Of a stretch of DNA of 64,000 nucleotides, positions 34,593 to 47,558 are shown piece by piece. Origin of the DNA: Ophiosphaerella korrae (lineage: Eukaryota; Ascomycota; Dothideomycetes; Pleosporales; Phaeosphaeriaceae); contig JALNQF010000058.1 in NCBI GenBank assembly GCA_028456385.1, positions 158,032-222,031 of the forward strand, in the 5' to 3' direction. The translations under genes were made by a program, and so were the position numbers. The notes under the pieces were generated by a model, which ran no database searches, was not told the DNA's origin, and saw only the letters and a program-made list of their open reading frames with translations. The stretch's first letter is position 1, and each line of letters starts with the position of its first letter.

Positions 34593-35276
34593 GACTTTAC
34601 TGGCAGAGTCTGCTGACCCTTCTACCTATTGATTGATTCTGAATTTGCCTCCCTAAGCTCTTTTTATATAACAATCGAAACTTGGAATACGATCAGAAAC
34701 ACTGAAATAAGAGAATGATTGAATTAATTGCGAGCATTAAAGGATGTGAGCAGATTTGATGTGGACAGAATGTGGTGCTACATGAGATGATAACGGAGGC
34801 TACGACGCAGAAATATTGTACTCGACAAGATAGAGATGATGTGTCTAAAGACAGGCCAGTTGGTATTACGGGGGTAATGTAGTCATATATGTGCTATGGC
34901 GGGGTAGCCCAAAGTCAATGTACCCCGCCACCCCGCCATGGAGGCGAGAAGGATGCCGCATGTAACCGTAGAAACAGGGCAAACCAAACGAATTACAAAA
35001 CATATCTTGAAGGATATAGAGGCTATTGAATAAAAGAGGGCTCCGCTCGACTTCATGCTGCTTGTACGAATACAGCCCCTGGTCGTAAAGGCCTGGAGAC
35101 ATTCCGCGTCGTCATTTGTAGACTTGCGGAATTGATCCGCAATGGGCCTTGCAAATTTACGACATCACCTCCGGTTATTTGAGGGGCATATAGTAGTCAA
35201 CAAAGTTCACATCAAAAACATCAACACCCACTCTATACCCTTCCCCAAGCCGCAGTGTGGTGACAACTCCTTCAAG
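34593..35276. promoter_or_regulatory. Divergent promoter, hydrolase and flavin reductase-like gene
   Basis: 684 bp between two outward-facing starts. A TATA-like element (minus strand, ~34664-34671) points to the hydrolase. The frame of the flavin-reductase-like gene is open back to 35142 but the better start is 35277. A minus-strand ORF at 34866-35102 has no family match. Confidence 0.45.
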
Positions 35277-36211
35277 ATGGCCTCGGACAAGACAGATGCC
35301 GAGAAAGAAATCAAACGCAACCCCCATAGTGACTTCAAAGCTGCCGAAGCATCGCGCCCCCCCTTCGAAAAAGCCAACTTCCACTACACCCAAACACCCA
35401 AGCCCGATTGGCAACCTGGCTCCGGCCCCAACGAGCCCTCATGTCTCGAAAAGCCCCATCGCCAAATCAACCCTTATGCCGATGGCCGGCCTGTCGCCCA
35501 CAACTACAAGATGCTCATCTCGGCCGTGGTCCCGCGCCCCGTCGGATTCACCTCGACCATCAGCGCAGACGGCAAGAGCACCAATCTCGCGCCCTTTAGT
35601 TACTTCAACCTCGTAAACCATGACCCGCCCATGTTCATTCTCGGCTTTGCGGGCGGCCGCGACCGGGCCAAGGATACGCTGAAGAACCTGCTCGACACCA
35701 AGGAATGCACCATCAACATCATTTCCGAGGAGTACGTCGAAGCCGCAAACTACACCTCCATCAATGCCCCTCAGGGTATATCCGAGTGGGCGTTTAGCGG
35801 CTTGCATCCTGCGAAGAGCGCGGTTGTTCGGCCGGATCGCGTACAGGAGGCGGTATTCAGTATTGAGGGGAAGCTCGTGAGCACCCATGAGTGGACGTCC
35901 AAGAACCCCGAGACCCCGGACAAGAAGACGGGTGTCACGGCGTTCATCGAGGGCGTCAATTTCTGGGCTAGGGAGGACGCGATTGATGAGCAGGGCGTGC
36001 TGGTTGATCCTGCTGTGAGTATTGTTTTCGTGATGTGCAGACTAGTGCTGATTTTCGGTAGATTCTGAAGCCCATTTCGAGATTGGGTGGCATCACATAT
36101 GCACGTGTTACTCAGGCTTTTGAGTTACTGAGACCCGAGTATAGTGAGGTGGTTAAGGATCCGGAAGTTGGGAAGTTGGCGAAGGCGAAGGGTGAGGGTC
36201 AGTTAGAGTAG
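35277..36211 (+). CDS. Flavin reductase-like (FMN-binding split-barrel) protein
   Basis: Exons 35277-36014 and 36062-36211 give 295 aa. The domain is the flavin reductase-like split barrel: MLISAVVPRPVGFTSTISAD, TNLAPFSYFNLVNHDPPMFI, ECTINIISEEYVEAANYTS and the C-terminal exon ILKPISRLGGITYARV. Such fungal proteins bind FMN and may reduce flavin or act on small substrates; the reaction here is unknown. The first ~75 residues are a charged leader (PFEKANFHYTQTPKPDWQPG) common in fungal members. The intron (GTGAGT, 36015-36061) is phase 0, and without it the reading frame ends in an unrelated tail. An ATG at 35142 would add 45 residues with no conserved look. Confidence 0.9.
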
Positions 36212-37475
36212 CGAGTCCCATTTACTAGAGTATGGATGATGTCTGACTTTTCGAAGGAAGCGAGGAAAGTTATAGAGCGTAGAATTAGGTGTGCATAGAG
36301 TTGGGTATATTTAGACAAGAATATATTGTGGTTGTCGAATTATAACTTCGTTCCTCTAAAACTGGTAGCTGTACGGTGCCTCGATTCGTCGCATCTACAC
36401 ACCATGAATTCAAAGCATTCCGACGAAAGAACTCGGCTGTCCCAATGGTTTTCAGTGTGACCACACTTGTCGGTAGCTCCCGACTAACCAAGACTTAGGC
36501 CTCTGGAGTAAAAACAACTAAACCCTTGCTAGATTAGCTAGAATCTCTCTTTTGCCTCAATTAGTGCATAAGACAGAACTCACTTGGCACTTTACAAAAT
36601 TGACCCTGTTACAAATCAGCTGTTGTGCAATTAGTATTGTGAGTAGGATGGGCAATTTCCCTTTTTGTTCATTGCTTGGAAATATGCTAATTAAATCGTA
36701 CAATGACTGAGTTGCTCTCGCAAACCTGTGTGACTATTGCCAAATTATCAATCTCGCGAGGTGAAAGGCAACGCTGGCTGCTCATGAGATATTGACATTG
36801 TCGTAATGCTCCCGTTTCGTTTTTAATTTATCGAGTCAACAATAATCTGCTATCACCTTGAAAATTATTGGCTTCAACATAATTCACCGTTTGAGATGGA
36901 TTTGAACTCTGATCGGTCAGCGGAAACGGAAATCTTCCGACCTTGTTCGGCTACGAAGCACACACACTCGGGCCGAAATTATCACAACAGACATACATCT
37001 TTGGCACCTAGAATCACGAACTGCGCTACTGACACTCTTCCCGGAGCCCCATGTGCCCATTTACGCAGCTCGTTGAGCTAGACCGGCAGTAGCGCAGTGC
37101 GCAAGACCGGTGAGCCTAGTGATCAGCGATGAAATGCATGCATGAACGTCTCCCGTCGAATCGGCTCGCTCTCAATTGCAGCAACAACTGCAACGGGTAC
37201 TAATCCTTCTCGGATACCTTGCTTTTCATCGCACACGCGTCAATTCGCAGCTGCTCTTATCATACGTCTCTAGCAGTGAGCCAGCAGCTGCTTCCGTGCG
37301 CCGTGAATAAAGAATGCACCCACGTTCCAAGCGCAGAACATCATTTCAAGCCAACAAATGCATGGGCCGCCCCGACTGGCCATGATCTCCATTCGCTGAG
37401 CCACCGAGCATATCCACTGCCCCATACTTGTTTTCTTCTAGCCTCTATGCGCCGTTACCGGGATACGCAATCCAG
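36212..37475. other. Intergenic, MATE promoter side
   Basis: 1.26 kb, AT-rich in its first half. No gene was recognised. An A-box-like string (tagcgcagtg at 37090) has no matching tRNA fold. ORFs at 36896-37081 and 37219-37599 show no family features. Confidence 0.45.
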
Positions 37476-39202
37476 ATGCGGAACGCCACACATGTCAGCG
37501 CCCCGCTGCTTCTTGCCAGCGACTACCTATCAACAGCAAGCTTCATCAACGACCTCGACGAGGAAGAGAAGCCGTTTGAGCATGACATTTCATCGTTAGC
37601 TTTGGTCTTTGTTCCCTTTCCTTTTACTGCGGGATACATCATGGACAGTCCGGTGACACGGAGGTTCTCAGCGAGCACTGAGGAGCGTGTGGGTTTGTTG
37701 GCTGCGCATCGTGATGGCATTGCGAAGACTCAGCAGTATGGCACTGTTATGGACACAGCTGAGGTTGCGGCCCTGTTAGGCGAGGAGGGGACGGTGGAAG
37801 AGTTGCAAACGACGGCGGGCAAGGAAGCGAGGCTGCTTGTCAGATATTCTGTCCCGTTGATGTTGACCTATCTTCTTCAGTATAATTTTAGTTTGGTCAC
37901 GATTTTTGTTGTTGGGCATATTGGGACAGGCGAATTGGGAGCAGTAAGTCTTGCGAGTATGACTGCGAATATCACTGGGCTGGCGGTGTATGAGGGTTTG
38001 GCCACGAGTCTGGATACCCTTTGCGCCCAAGCATATGGATCTGGCAAGAAAGAGTTGGTTGGGCTTCATTTACAACGCATGGTCATGTTTATGATGCTGG
38101 TAACGATTCCCATTGGAGCTGTCTGGTTATCCTCAGGCTGGATTCTCGCTGCACTGGTACCAGAGAAGGAATTGGCCCATCTTGCTGGACGATATCTTTC
38201 TATCCTCTTAGCTGGAGCCCCAGGCTACGCAATATTCGAAGCCGGAAAAAGATTTACGCAAGCTCAGGGACTCTTCAATGCAAGTCTCTTCGTCTTGCTC
38301 ATTGCCACACCTGTCAATATCTTACTCAACTACCTATTCGTATTCACACTCAAATGGAATCTGGAGGGCGCTGCGCTCGCAACCGTACTGTCCCATAACC
38401 TTCTACCAATCCTTCTGTGGGTGTACGTATACTTTGTAAACCCACACTCGCTGGAGTGCTGGGCAGGCTTTACCCGCGACGCTTTCAAAAATTGGGGCCC
38501 AATGGCCAAACTCGCTATACCCGGTATCGTCATGGTGGAGACGGAATGGCTGGTGAGTAGAATTCATCCTTGGGAAATGGGCAATCTAACAGATTGATCT
38601 AGGCTTTCGACATCCTCACCTTTTCAACAAGCTACCTAAGCACAGCCCACCTTGCCGCGCAAAGTATCGTTATGAGTCTTGCAGTTTCAATCTACCACAT
38701 CCCCTTTTCCGTTGGTGTAGCGGTCAGCACACGACTCGGCAACTTAATCGGCGCTGGTTCTCTGTCCGCCGCCCGAACCGCTACGCGCACATATATACTG
38801 ATATTCGTCGTCATTGGCGTGATCGATTTTACTATCCTGACCGCCTTCCACAACGTCCTTCCAAAGGCCTTCAGCACCGATCCTGAAGTCATAGCCATTG
38901 CCGCTACCGTTCTTCCGCTTCTCGCAGTATTCCAATTCTGCGACAGCGGTACAGCATTGGCAAATGCCATCCTGCGCGGCCTGGGCCTTCAAGCAATCGG
39001 CGGATGGGCAAACCTCTTCGTCTATTACACCATTGCCGTACCCCTAGCCCTATTCCTATGCTTCTCCAAGGACTTGAAATTGGTAGGCTTGTGGGCTGGG
39101 TGTGCCGTCGGTAGCAGCTGCATCACCATGTCCGAAGGTATCTACATGTATTGCTACGATTGGAAGCGTGCCATCGACGACGCCAAGTCGAGAGAAGAGT
39201 AA
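37476..39202 (+). CDS. MATE-family multidrug/toxin extrusion transporter
   Basis: Exons 37476-38552 and 38603-39202 give 558 aa from the first in-frame ATG; a second candidate ATG at 37641 (MDSPVTRRFSASTEERVGLL) gives 503 aa. Two MatE repeats are present. The first runs from about YSVPLMLTYLLQYNFSLVTI through VVGHIGTGELGAVSLASMTA, GLATSLDTLCAQAYGSG and LHLQRMVMFMMLVTIPIGAV; the second follows the intron (AFDILTFSTSYLSTAHLAAQ, FSVGVAVSTRLGNLIGAGS, ILRGLGLQAIGGWANLFVYY). About 12 membrane helices are visible. It should export organic cations, drugs or metabolites at the plasma or vacuolar membrane using an ion gradient. The frame is also open upstream to 37428 without an ATG, so a 5' exon is possible. 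The substrate cannot be told. Confidence 0.9.
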
Positions 39203-39704
39203 AAGCATCTACACAAGCGTAATGATTGTCTTTCATTGAACTCAGGATTGCACATAATGATCATTGATTACGACGGATAGGTTAGGCAAAAGGGTAACGG
39301 CCGTAGACAATAAGCGCATTAGCTAGCTACAATTACTGAAACATAGGTATCTCACAGGACACGCACATGCACCATTCCACACTTCAGTTACCGCATCCAT
39401 TGAGTAACAAGATTATATAGCGTACTAACAAAGTCTAGGAAATTCGTTATTGTTAACGTATAAAAGATATTCATCATAAATTATGTCCCCGCTTACTACC
39501 CCCCCAATTACCTAATATCCGCTTTGATATCATATCCCTTTGCTCCTCCGACTCATGAAAAAGCCATTCATTCATACCAGCGGGCCCACTGCCCCGCTCT
39601 CCTGTGACTGCAGCGTCGATCTCGGCACCCTACTACTTCGCGCAGAGACGCCGTAATTGTTCCACAATACCAGTTATGTCGTCCAAGTGCTTCTTGTCCG
39701 CGAT
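39203..39704. other. Convergent 3' intergenic region
   Basis: 502 bp between the 3' ends of the MATE gene and the aminopeptidase gene. Nothing was recognised. Confidence 0.5.
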
Positions 39705-42637
39705 TCAGGGCTTGGTGTGATGTTTTGAGGCTGCCGTGTGTGTGTGCTGTGAGCTCAGCTTTGAGTTCGGGGGTGCCGACTGCAATTTGGTGAATTCGGC
39801 TCCTCTGGACCTGGGAGCGAAAGAGCGGTTTTTGAAACGCTCGGGTAAATCGTAGGTTGCATGAGGTGGCTCTTGCGTGCTGGTGATGGGTTGTGCGGGT
39901 TGTTTTGAGTTGAGGTATTGGTGTTCCACAATGGCGAGCGGCGGGTTACCTCGCGCTTGGTAGTAGTCATCTAGTGTCCGATGTGGTCGCTGTGTACTAT
40001 TGCGGTGAGGCTTTCTTGACGTGTTGGCCTGGGGTTGTACATGGAAGGAGTCTGCAGACGCCATCCTAGGCTGAGTGTGAGGCGGTGGTGTTGCAATGCT
40101 TGGGTGGGGAATGAGTGGCAGTTCTGTTGATGATGGGTTGGATGTGAGGATTTGCCGTGCTGAGTTTTGATGGTAGGGTGAGAAACCCTGAGGCGATCTC
40201 TGATCATTTGTGGAGTAAGCGGCCGAGCTTGACGTTTGATTCGAACTCTGGTTCGAACGACAAGTCGCCTCATTTCTGATAGTCCATTCTCTTCGCTCAC
40301 CGTATGTGTGTTCTTTCAACGGCTCTTTTGCTTGGTGCATTGATGATTGCGCATTGTTGTACCGATTGATTACATCTTCTTTCTTGGTCTCACGCACAGG
40401 GACTGGCTGTACACTTGACTTAGGCAAATTCTGCTCAGACAAGGAAAGGTTCTGCCGTAGCCGACCTAATGTCTCGCATAGAATCGTGCATTTATTGCAG
40501 GCAGGTTGCACATTTCCAGAACTGCTACGGGCAGCGTGGTATGATCCAGATGTCATATAAACATGTTTTACCTCTTTGGTACAGTCACCACATACTGAGG
40601 TAACAAGTTGGTTCTGTGATGACATTGCAATTTCCCGATTCTGTTGCCAGAGATGAATTCTCTCGTCGGTAGTCATTGAGCGTTTGAAGTTGGAAAATAA
40701 AGATGGACCTTCGAATGGCTCAAAGTCGACTGATCTTCGTTTGTATAGTTCCGCCGGCATTGTGGATGCTCTTGCAATCGGTCTCAGTATTGATTTTGGT
40801 CTCTCAGTTGATATTCCTGGGGCACGCAGGAGCGGTCGTTGCTCTTGGTGATTTCTTCTCTCTGGTGAACGTCTAGGGACTGTGAACAGATTCTCGCCCT
40901 TCTGTCCTGACCGAATAATCTCCAGCATTGCATCGCCCTTGGGTGCAGTGGTGAGATTCTCGTAACCAGTTGATGTGATCAATAGATCATCTTCAATACG
41001 AACACCACCAACCGGGAGATAGTGTTGCAGTACCTCCAAATTGATGTACTTAGAGTGAATGGGCGAAGGTAGATAGACATGTTGAAGGGCATACGCAGAA
41101 AAGTAGCTGTATCAATATGAGTGTGGCCCATCGCGTGCATCATAGGTTCACTCACATTCCAGGTTCTACTGTAACGATCATACCTTCTTCCAGGTGGCTG
41201 CTCTGTGGATCTGTTGGGGCATGGCAGGTTTGGTCGTCGTAAACTGGAAGATGGAAGTTCTCCGGATATAGCGAAGGTATCTGTCTTTGGTCAGCACTTG
41301 TGGTCATCGAGACGCGGCGAAGTATGTCTTCATACCTGTTCAAGAATTGGTTTGCCTTTTCGGACACTCATCAACTCTGCCTGGCCTACATCATGCACAT
41401 CCAAGCCCACATGATGGCCAAGACCATGGGGAAAAAATGCTCTGCTCGTACCGGATTTATAGATCTCTTCTCTCGTTCCGTTATGCAATATCCCAAGCGC
41501 CAACAAACCATCAATTGCGACTTGGTGCGCTAATATATGAATGTCAAGATATCTTACTCCAGGGGCTAGTCGCTTGATACAAGATTCCTGCATGCGTTCT
41601 ACAAGCTTGTAGATGTTCTCCGCCTCTTGAGTTGGCCAGGAACATGAAAGCGGAAAAGTTCGTGTGATATCGCTCGCATACATTTTGTACTCACAGCCAG
41701 CATCTAAACACATGAGTTGACGGTCCTCAAAATCTTCATTATTAGCTCTGTAGTGTAACGTTCCAGCGTTGGGTCCTGAAGCAGCAATAGGGTCATAAGC
41801 TTGTTGTTTCGCCTGTTGCGACACACAGACATCGAGAAAAATACCCTCAGCCTGAGCTTCGTTCTTGAACTTCAAGATGTTCGCTAGGACCTCCCGGTGT
41901 GCTGCAGAGCTAATGTCATTCGCCTTGCGGACGAGGCTAATTTCATGCTCATCTTTGATCATCCGCGCGACTTTCATAGCAGGCTGCAAAGATGTTGTGT
42001 CTAAGTCGTAACAATGTTTTCGGCATTTTGACTTATGTTGGGGCGATTGTGAATCATGAAGAGAATAGAGGTTGCCTCGATTGCGGCTAGGGCTGAACCA
42101 GTCCAGAATAAAACCCGAAACCTCGTCAGAATAATAGACTTCATCAACATCATACTTGACAAGCGCTTCTGCAAGCGTTAAGCCGCGGCCATCGTAGATG
42201 ATGCGACTTTCATCTATCCTTGGAATAAAGAGGGTCAATGTGTCGTGCTGGATGTCATAAGTTAGGTGGCAATTTGGCTCGTCGCACCTTCATCTCATCA
42301 GCATGCACTCAAGCTTACTAGAAATTTTCGACGAACCCGCTCATATAATAAAAGTAACGTCGCTGATGGAAAGGCGCAGGCATATCGCTGTCCTCAAAAT
42401 TCTTCCCTGGTTGGCCTGGGAGGTAAATGAGGCCCTGCTCAACACCCAATTTTTCCTGTACACGTCTTGCATGTTGCTTCGCTGCAAGATTATCAGCTCA
42501 AAATCATCCTATCTTGCGACGATTAATCCATTACCTGGATATTTTTCAAAGGGAGTCTCAGCCTCAATGTGCAGCCAGTACTCTTTCGCCTCCCACTTCA
42601 ACCGCTCAGCGAGACTTGTTGCGTCAAGTACTTCCAT
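39705..42637 (-). CDS. Xaa-Pro aminopeptidase (aminopeptidase P / prolidase type) with long C-terminal extension
   Basis: Five exons (42637-42535, 42481-42337, 42287-41336, 41280-41156, 41106-39705) give 908 aa. Residues ~30-460 form an AMP_N plus M24 creatinase-fold peptidase that cleaves an N-terminal residue before proline. All five metal ligands are visible: Asp in [10 protein letters not shown], Asp in ASDITRTF, His in [15 protein letters not shown], Glu in VTVEPGIYF and Glu in [12 protein letters not shown]. The catalytic core ends near [15 protein letters not shown]. After this come ~450 residues of disordered Ser/Pro/Gln/Arg-rich sequence with a CxxC pair ([18 protein letters not shown]), unusual for a family of ~470-500 aa. 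One donor is GTTCGT, weaker than the others. The tail is in frame with the last core exon with no stop, so it is a real extension unless an unseen intron or stop change intervenes. Confidence 0.82.
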
Positions 42638-44805
42638 CCTAACACTCTCACCGAACGTCCAGAAAACGGGATTCGAAAATATAAGCTCCTGTAGAGCAAG
42701 ATGCGGTGGACTGTTTAAAACGATGTTGACAGTTCTCACCACCTCTTCACCGGTGAGGAGCGTGCACCAAGCGACCCGTGGACTAGTAACCAAGCTAAGC
42801 TCCGGTCAGCACCCTTACCGGCCTGACAAAGTCACAGCGGCTCAAGCTACTTGCGGCCCCCGCGCTTTATTTGCCCTTCGCGACATAATAACGCCCTTAT
42901 AAATAGTTCTACAGCGGCTGAAGGTTGAAAGAGTAGGGGGATTGCGGCGAGGCAAGCAGAATTTGAGCTACCCAGAGTTCTCTTCAGCCCCGCACTCGTG
43001 GCCCCCCATTCATGCAGCCTTGTGCGACATATGGTGTCTGCACCGTACCCTCTGTATAGAGTCTCGCATCCGTAAAATGCTTTTTATTGGCAACCCAGGG
43101 ACAATATGTTTCGTTGTCTACGGATCGGTGAACAACAGTGGCAACCTTGCCGCGTTTGGAAGTACCCAATTGGTCAAGGCGTTCACCGGTCAAAAGAATC
43201 GACTAGCACGGCGAGCTACCACATCCATCCCATCTTGAATCAAACTAATTTTTTTCACCCATCAGCCCCGCCAGCAAGTCATCTCCTATGTGCAGCCACG
43301 CCGTGAAGTCACATGTTGTATTACTGTCAACACGGGCTATCTGACTTCCATAACGACTACATGGGCTGCGGCGCGACACGGCCCCAACAAATTGCCAATA
43401 TTATTGTGAACAGCAGCAAGGTGCCCTCTGCTCCCGGACCGGCATGAGGAAGTCGCACACCGCATATGAATCGTTTCGTGCTGCTGAGCATTCCCCTGCG
43501 GATCACCTAACCGACGCCACAAAGATAGCAGCCCGACGCCGCACAAGTACGCTCGCTACCCCTTCCCACTAGTTACACATGGTCGAACATTACGCCACGA
43601 ATTTCGCGAACACGCTGATACGCATGGTGGCTTCACCAAGTCTTCAATCAATTCTGGTGTTCACTTTATAGTACTGTCTTATAACAAGGATAACCTTTCC
43701 ACAGCGCGTGGCCACGGTACAGTTACTCTAGGATATTTGGCCGTCGGCATGTGACCTATTCACAAAACTTGGAACTGCAGTGGTCCACGTAGTATCCTTC
43801 TAACCGCCTTTGGCCGAGTAGGACCGCAAAGAATAGGAACCCCGCTCTATTACAGACTTGCCGACGACGTGGTTAGTTACCAGTTGACAGGCTATTACCA
43901 TGATGCGTTGAGCTATAAAGCATCGAAATTTTCCATCCTGTTTCCGTTGTCCCATTATATTTCTGATGTGAGAGGTACGACAAAGCCGAAAGCTCCAGTC
44001 AAACTGGTGAATACTAGGATGTTCATTGAACTGGGTGGGAGATTGGGAACTGGTTGGGCCAGGCATACAACCAATCGATAGGGTGTGCAAGGAATCATGA
44101 TCTTTGATTTTAAGGGTAGGGGAAAAAGAATAAACAGATGACACTGGGATTGCTAGGCCAAAAAGGTGGCTAAATTGACCATTGCCCTCGTTGTTCTGGG
44201 GCTCGTGCAAGACACTTTATTTTGGCTAAGAGGGGCATGAGAATCAAACATAAAGAGCCCGTCTATCGTTCCATCCTAGTCTATAGTGGTGACATCCTGT
44301 CGCAAAACCAAAGAGCTATCAGCGTACAACCCCAGGGCCAAGGTTAAAATGAACTTGATCGGAAACATGGAATTCTTGGTCAATGCCCAAGACCTTACTC
44401 GTTTACGACCTTTTTCCTAATAGCCTGCTCAACATTGCCCTGTCATGGCCCAGAGTTCTTAGTGTATATTGGTACATATTCTTATCTATTGTTCATATAT
44501 TGGAGTGTAAAAGTTGGTCAGAAATGCTCTTTCAAGGCTGTATAACTTCATAGTATTTACAACATCCCGTGATGTCGATCAACAAACTAGCTTCGGCTTT
44601 CGCGCATTTAAAAGGCAAACTGCACCGCTAAGCTCTGATGAAAATTGATTGGGTTATCTCCTATTATCTAATGCATGAGAGGCGTATTTGATGCATTTCA
44701 ACGTTTAGCCGAGTTGGTCAAGCTCATGCGGAACCTACCTTTTTTGCAACTTTCTTGAGGATGAAACTACAATACCTTTGAACTTGAATTGATCAAGTCA
44801 CCATA
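42638..44805. other. Intergenic, start of accessory region
   Basis: 2.2 kb without a supported gene; coding-like frames fade after 42.8 kb. A tRNA-like A-box string (tagccgagttggtcaag at 44706) is followed by a T-run at about 44740 but has no B box or fold, so it is at most a tRNA remnant. Confidence 0.4.
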
Positions 44806-46941
44806 ATGCCGTTTTGGAATTTCATTAGGAATACTGTTGTCGAAGTTATCGACAAGGCTGTCACAAGACTAGAGCCATATGAATATGGACTCCTTTCGAC
44901 GAAAAGATCGATCTGACTTCTATCCTTTGAGGAAGTTGAAGAGTGGACGTGCTCCCTGTTTATGACTGTATTTGGGCTCGATGAAGCACCGCCATTCAGT
45001 GCATTGTCATATACTTGGGACACATCATATCAATTTCCTCACTTGGAGGAGGACTCACCATCATCAGCTTGGGGTAGTTACAAATACTGGCGCGACACAT
45101 ACTCGGTCTCAAAAGCTTTCAAGTGCAATAACAAACGCATCGTTGTTCGACCAGGGCAAAACCTAATCAACGTATTCTAGCGCATCTGGAATGCTACAGA
45201 GCCCTTGAAAAAGCACAAATACTTATAGGCGGATGCCATATGTATTAACTAGGTGGATTTAGGCGAACGAAAGGCTCAAGTCCTCTTAATGAGTGACATT
45301 TACCTACGCGCGAAATCAGTAATTGCCTGGCTCGGCAAGGATCTCCTAAACACAGCTTTGGCGATCGAAGGAACTCCAAATATTGGCTAAAATACCCTTT
45401 CAAAACCATATAGAAATGCAGGGTGTGAATTTGGAAGATCCCGATACATACAAAGCACTGGGTGTGGATACCATTGACGCCAAACAATTGTGCTGCGTAA
45501 TGGGGCTTCTGGGCCGCAAGTGAGTCGAATTTCGTCATCGTTAAGCTAAAATATTTGCCCTAATGAATGAGTCTAGGTGGTTCAATCGATTGTGGATCGT
45601 CCAAGAAGCCGTCTTCGCAAGAGAAATTCTCTTTCTATGAGGTGAGTACATGATCGAGCTAGTGATGCTCTTCAACGTGGGCAAACTGCTCACACTAAAC
45701 GGCTGGTCACAGCAGATCATTGATCGTATGCCAATTTACCACGAGGTTCACATGCCGCCTCCTGGTAGCGCCGCAACGCTGGCTCTTATGCGCGAAAATA
45801 TGAGCGGCGCACGAGAGAGTCGTCTGCTTGACATGATGGCTTCCACGCGGGGCCGCCAGACCACCAATCCTTTAGACAACGCTTATGGTATGCTCAATGT
45901 GCTTGCTCTCGCAATTGGTAAAGAACCGACTGAGCTTGACGTCCAACCAGACTATAAACGGTGTGTGTCAGACGTGATGGAAGATACAACGAGAATGCTC
46001 ATCCGTTACGATGGGAGCTTGGACGTCCTCCACCAGGTACAAAATCGCTCCATCGTCTCGCTAGATCATAATAGCACGGAATCTGCTTCGTGGACTGTAT
46101 ACTGGGGTATGCGCATGAAGCCAATGCCCTTGATGGTACTCAACCGGTTCGCTGCTGCCTGGAATCCTTCAGGATCGCTCATGTCGAAAGAAGTACCCGA
46201 CACCCGCATTTTACATCAGCTTACCTTCCGTGCGGCCCACGTTGGTACTGTCATTCACGTTTCTGAATAATATCACTCTACCATGCTGCCACAAATCGAG
46301 CTTGTGATTCGGCTGTGTGACGAACCTTATGGTGTGTACACAACGCAAGGCCTTAGTGAGATTCTCTGGCGCATCACACTCGCAGATCGTGCCGGGCCAC
46401 ACCGCTCCGCGCCTAAAAAGCTAAGCGATGCTTGGGTAGCTCTCATGATCAACGGACATGATGATTATACCAGAGACACAATAGGTAATGGCACTAGGAG
46501 TACATGGCGTAGCCATCAAGACAACGCTTTTCGGCGGGTCATTGACCGGCTGCGAGCTTCAGATTTGAACTGCCCGTTTCCAAGTGTAGAGAAACTGGAA
46601 AACTTGTTCGAGATTTTGAGGGGAGAGGAAATCGCTCCAGGAACAGAGCCAGAGTATTTGAAACTGGAGTTGCTCACGGTTTGCTCGTGCTGTTGACTCA
46701 TTCATAAGTGCGGCAATGAAATGTCGACGGCTCACAAGAACAGAAAAATCTCCTTGCGCTGGTTCCAGAGTCGGCAGAACCTTTGGACGGTATTTGGGTT
46801 ATTCCTGGACTATCAACGCTGTTTGTGCTTCGCAATTACCAGGGTGAATACTATGGACTTATAGCGGAGGCGTATGTGCATGGCATCATGCAAGGGGAGT
46901 TGGCTGAAGCACTCCAATTTGATACGATCACTTTACGCTAA
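44806..46941 (+). pseudogene. HET-domain (heterokaryon incompatibility) gene, inactivated
   Basis: A HET-domain gene can be followed from ATG 44806 (MPFWNFIRNTVVEVIDKAVT) to TAA 46939-46941. Hallmarks: YEYGLLSTKRSI before the first stop, PPFSALSYTWDT, KYL-ADAICIN-VDLGERKA and SDIYLRAKSVIAWLG, then RLWIVQEAVFA and a C-terminal part with NPLDNAYGMLNVLALAIG and LIAEAYVHGIMQGELAEAL. In the first frame, stops lie at 44914 (TGA), 45178, 45226 and 45250 (TAG). Where the family residue is known (Arg, Trp, Gln) the stop equals a C-to-T or G-to-A change. Further frame changes occur near 45390, 45640, 46270 and 46700; some may be introns. HET proteins trigger cell death after fusion of unlike hyphae. 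This copy cannot make a full protein. Confidence 0.85.
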
Positions 46942-47558
46942 ATGAATCAAACCTTGTCGTGCTTTGAGAGTGCTTGATAGAAAGGGTTGTGACCATCAGA
47001 CCTGTAGCTATACAAAGTCTAAGCAAGTGAGCCTACCAAAGCTCCACAGCCTTGTGATCAAACTCGGCTATCTTTCTGGCGGTCCGTCAACCAGCTCACT
47101 TCTTGTAGATTCACCACTTCGCAACCCTCTGGTCGGTGCGGGTCAGCCATCCTCCCTGTTAGCGGTGGCAAGTACTTAGAGCTTTTATCGCCAGCCGCAA
47201 ATATCCGAACATTAGTAAACCATTTATATGGGCTATTGCCTAGGAATCTCAATATTCACTAGCCTATCATCTTGCTCCTGTCCTTAATTTCAAAGTCGCT
47301 GGATTTCTAATCCAACACAAATTATAAATCGAGTTATGCCCGGCTTAGAGAGAAGTACTAAAGAGAATTGTCAGTAACGGAGGTGGGCGAGGAGGCCAAG
47401 TGAAGCTTCAGAAAACGAACTCTATAAACAACGCATCGAAGAATTTAAGGGTTACAAATTGAGTATTGAGATTTTCGCATTTGGAATTACGTTCCGTGCA
47501 TGGAATACCTCCGCTCCACAAGGCTCCGTACATCAAGTTTCGATTTACAACGGATTTC
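46942..47558. other. Spacer between two HET-type pseudogenes
   Basis: 617 bp between the two inactivated genes, whose 3' ends face each other. No ORF or RNA gene was recognised. Confidence 0.45.

Noticed and set aside
37080..37180. Second possible tRNA (tagcgcagtg string, later gtcgaatc)
   Set aside because: D loop would be too short and lacks GG; acceptor and T stems do not pair.
44700..44760. tRNA-like A box (tagccgagttggtcaag) followed by a T run, resembling Ser/Leu tRNA
   Set aside because: No B box, no acceptor pairing and no anticodon arm could be found; at most a tRNA or SINE remnant.
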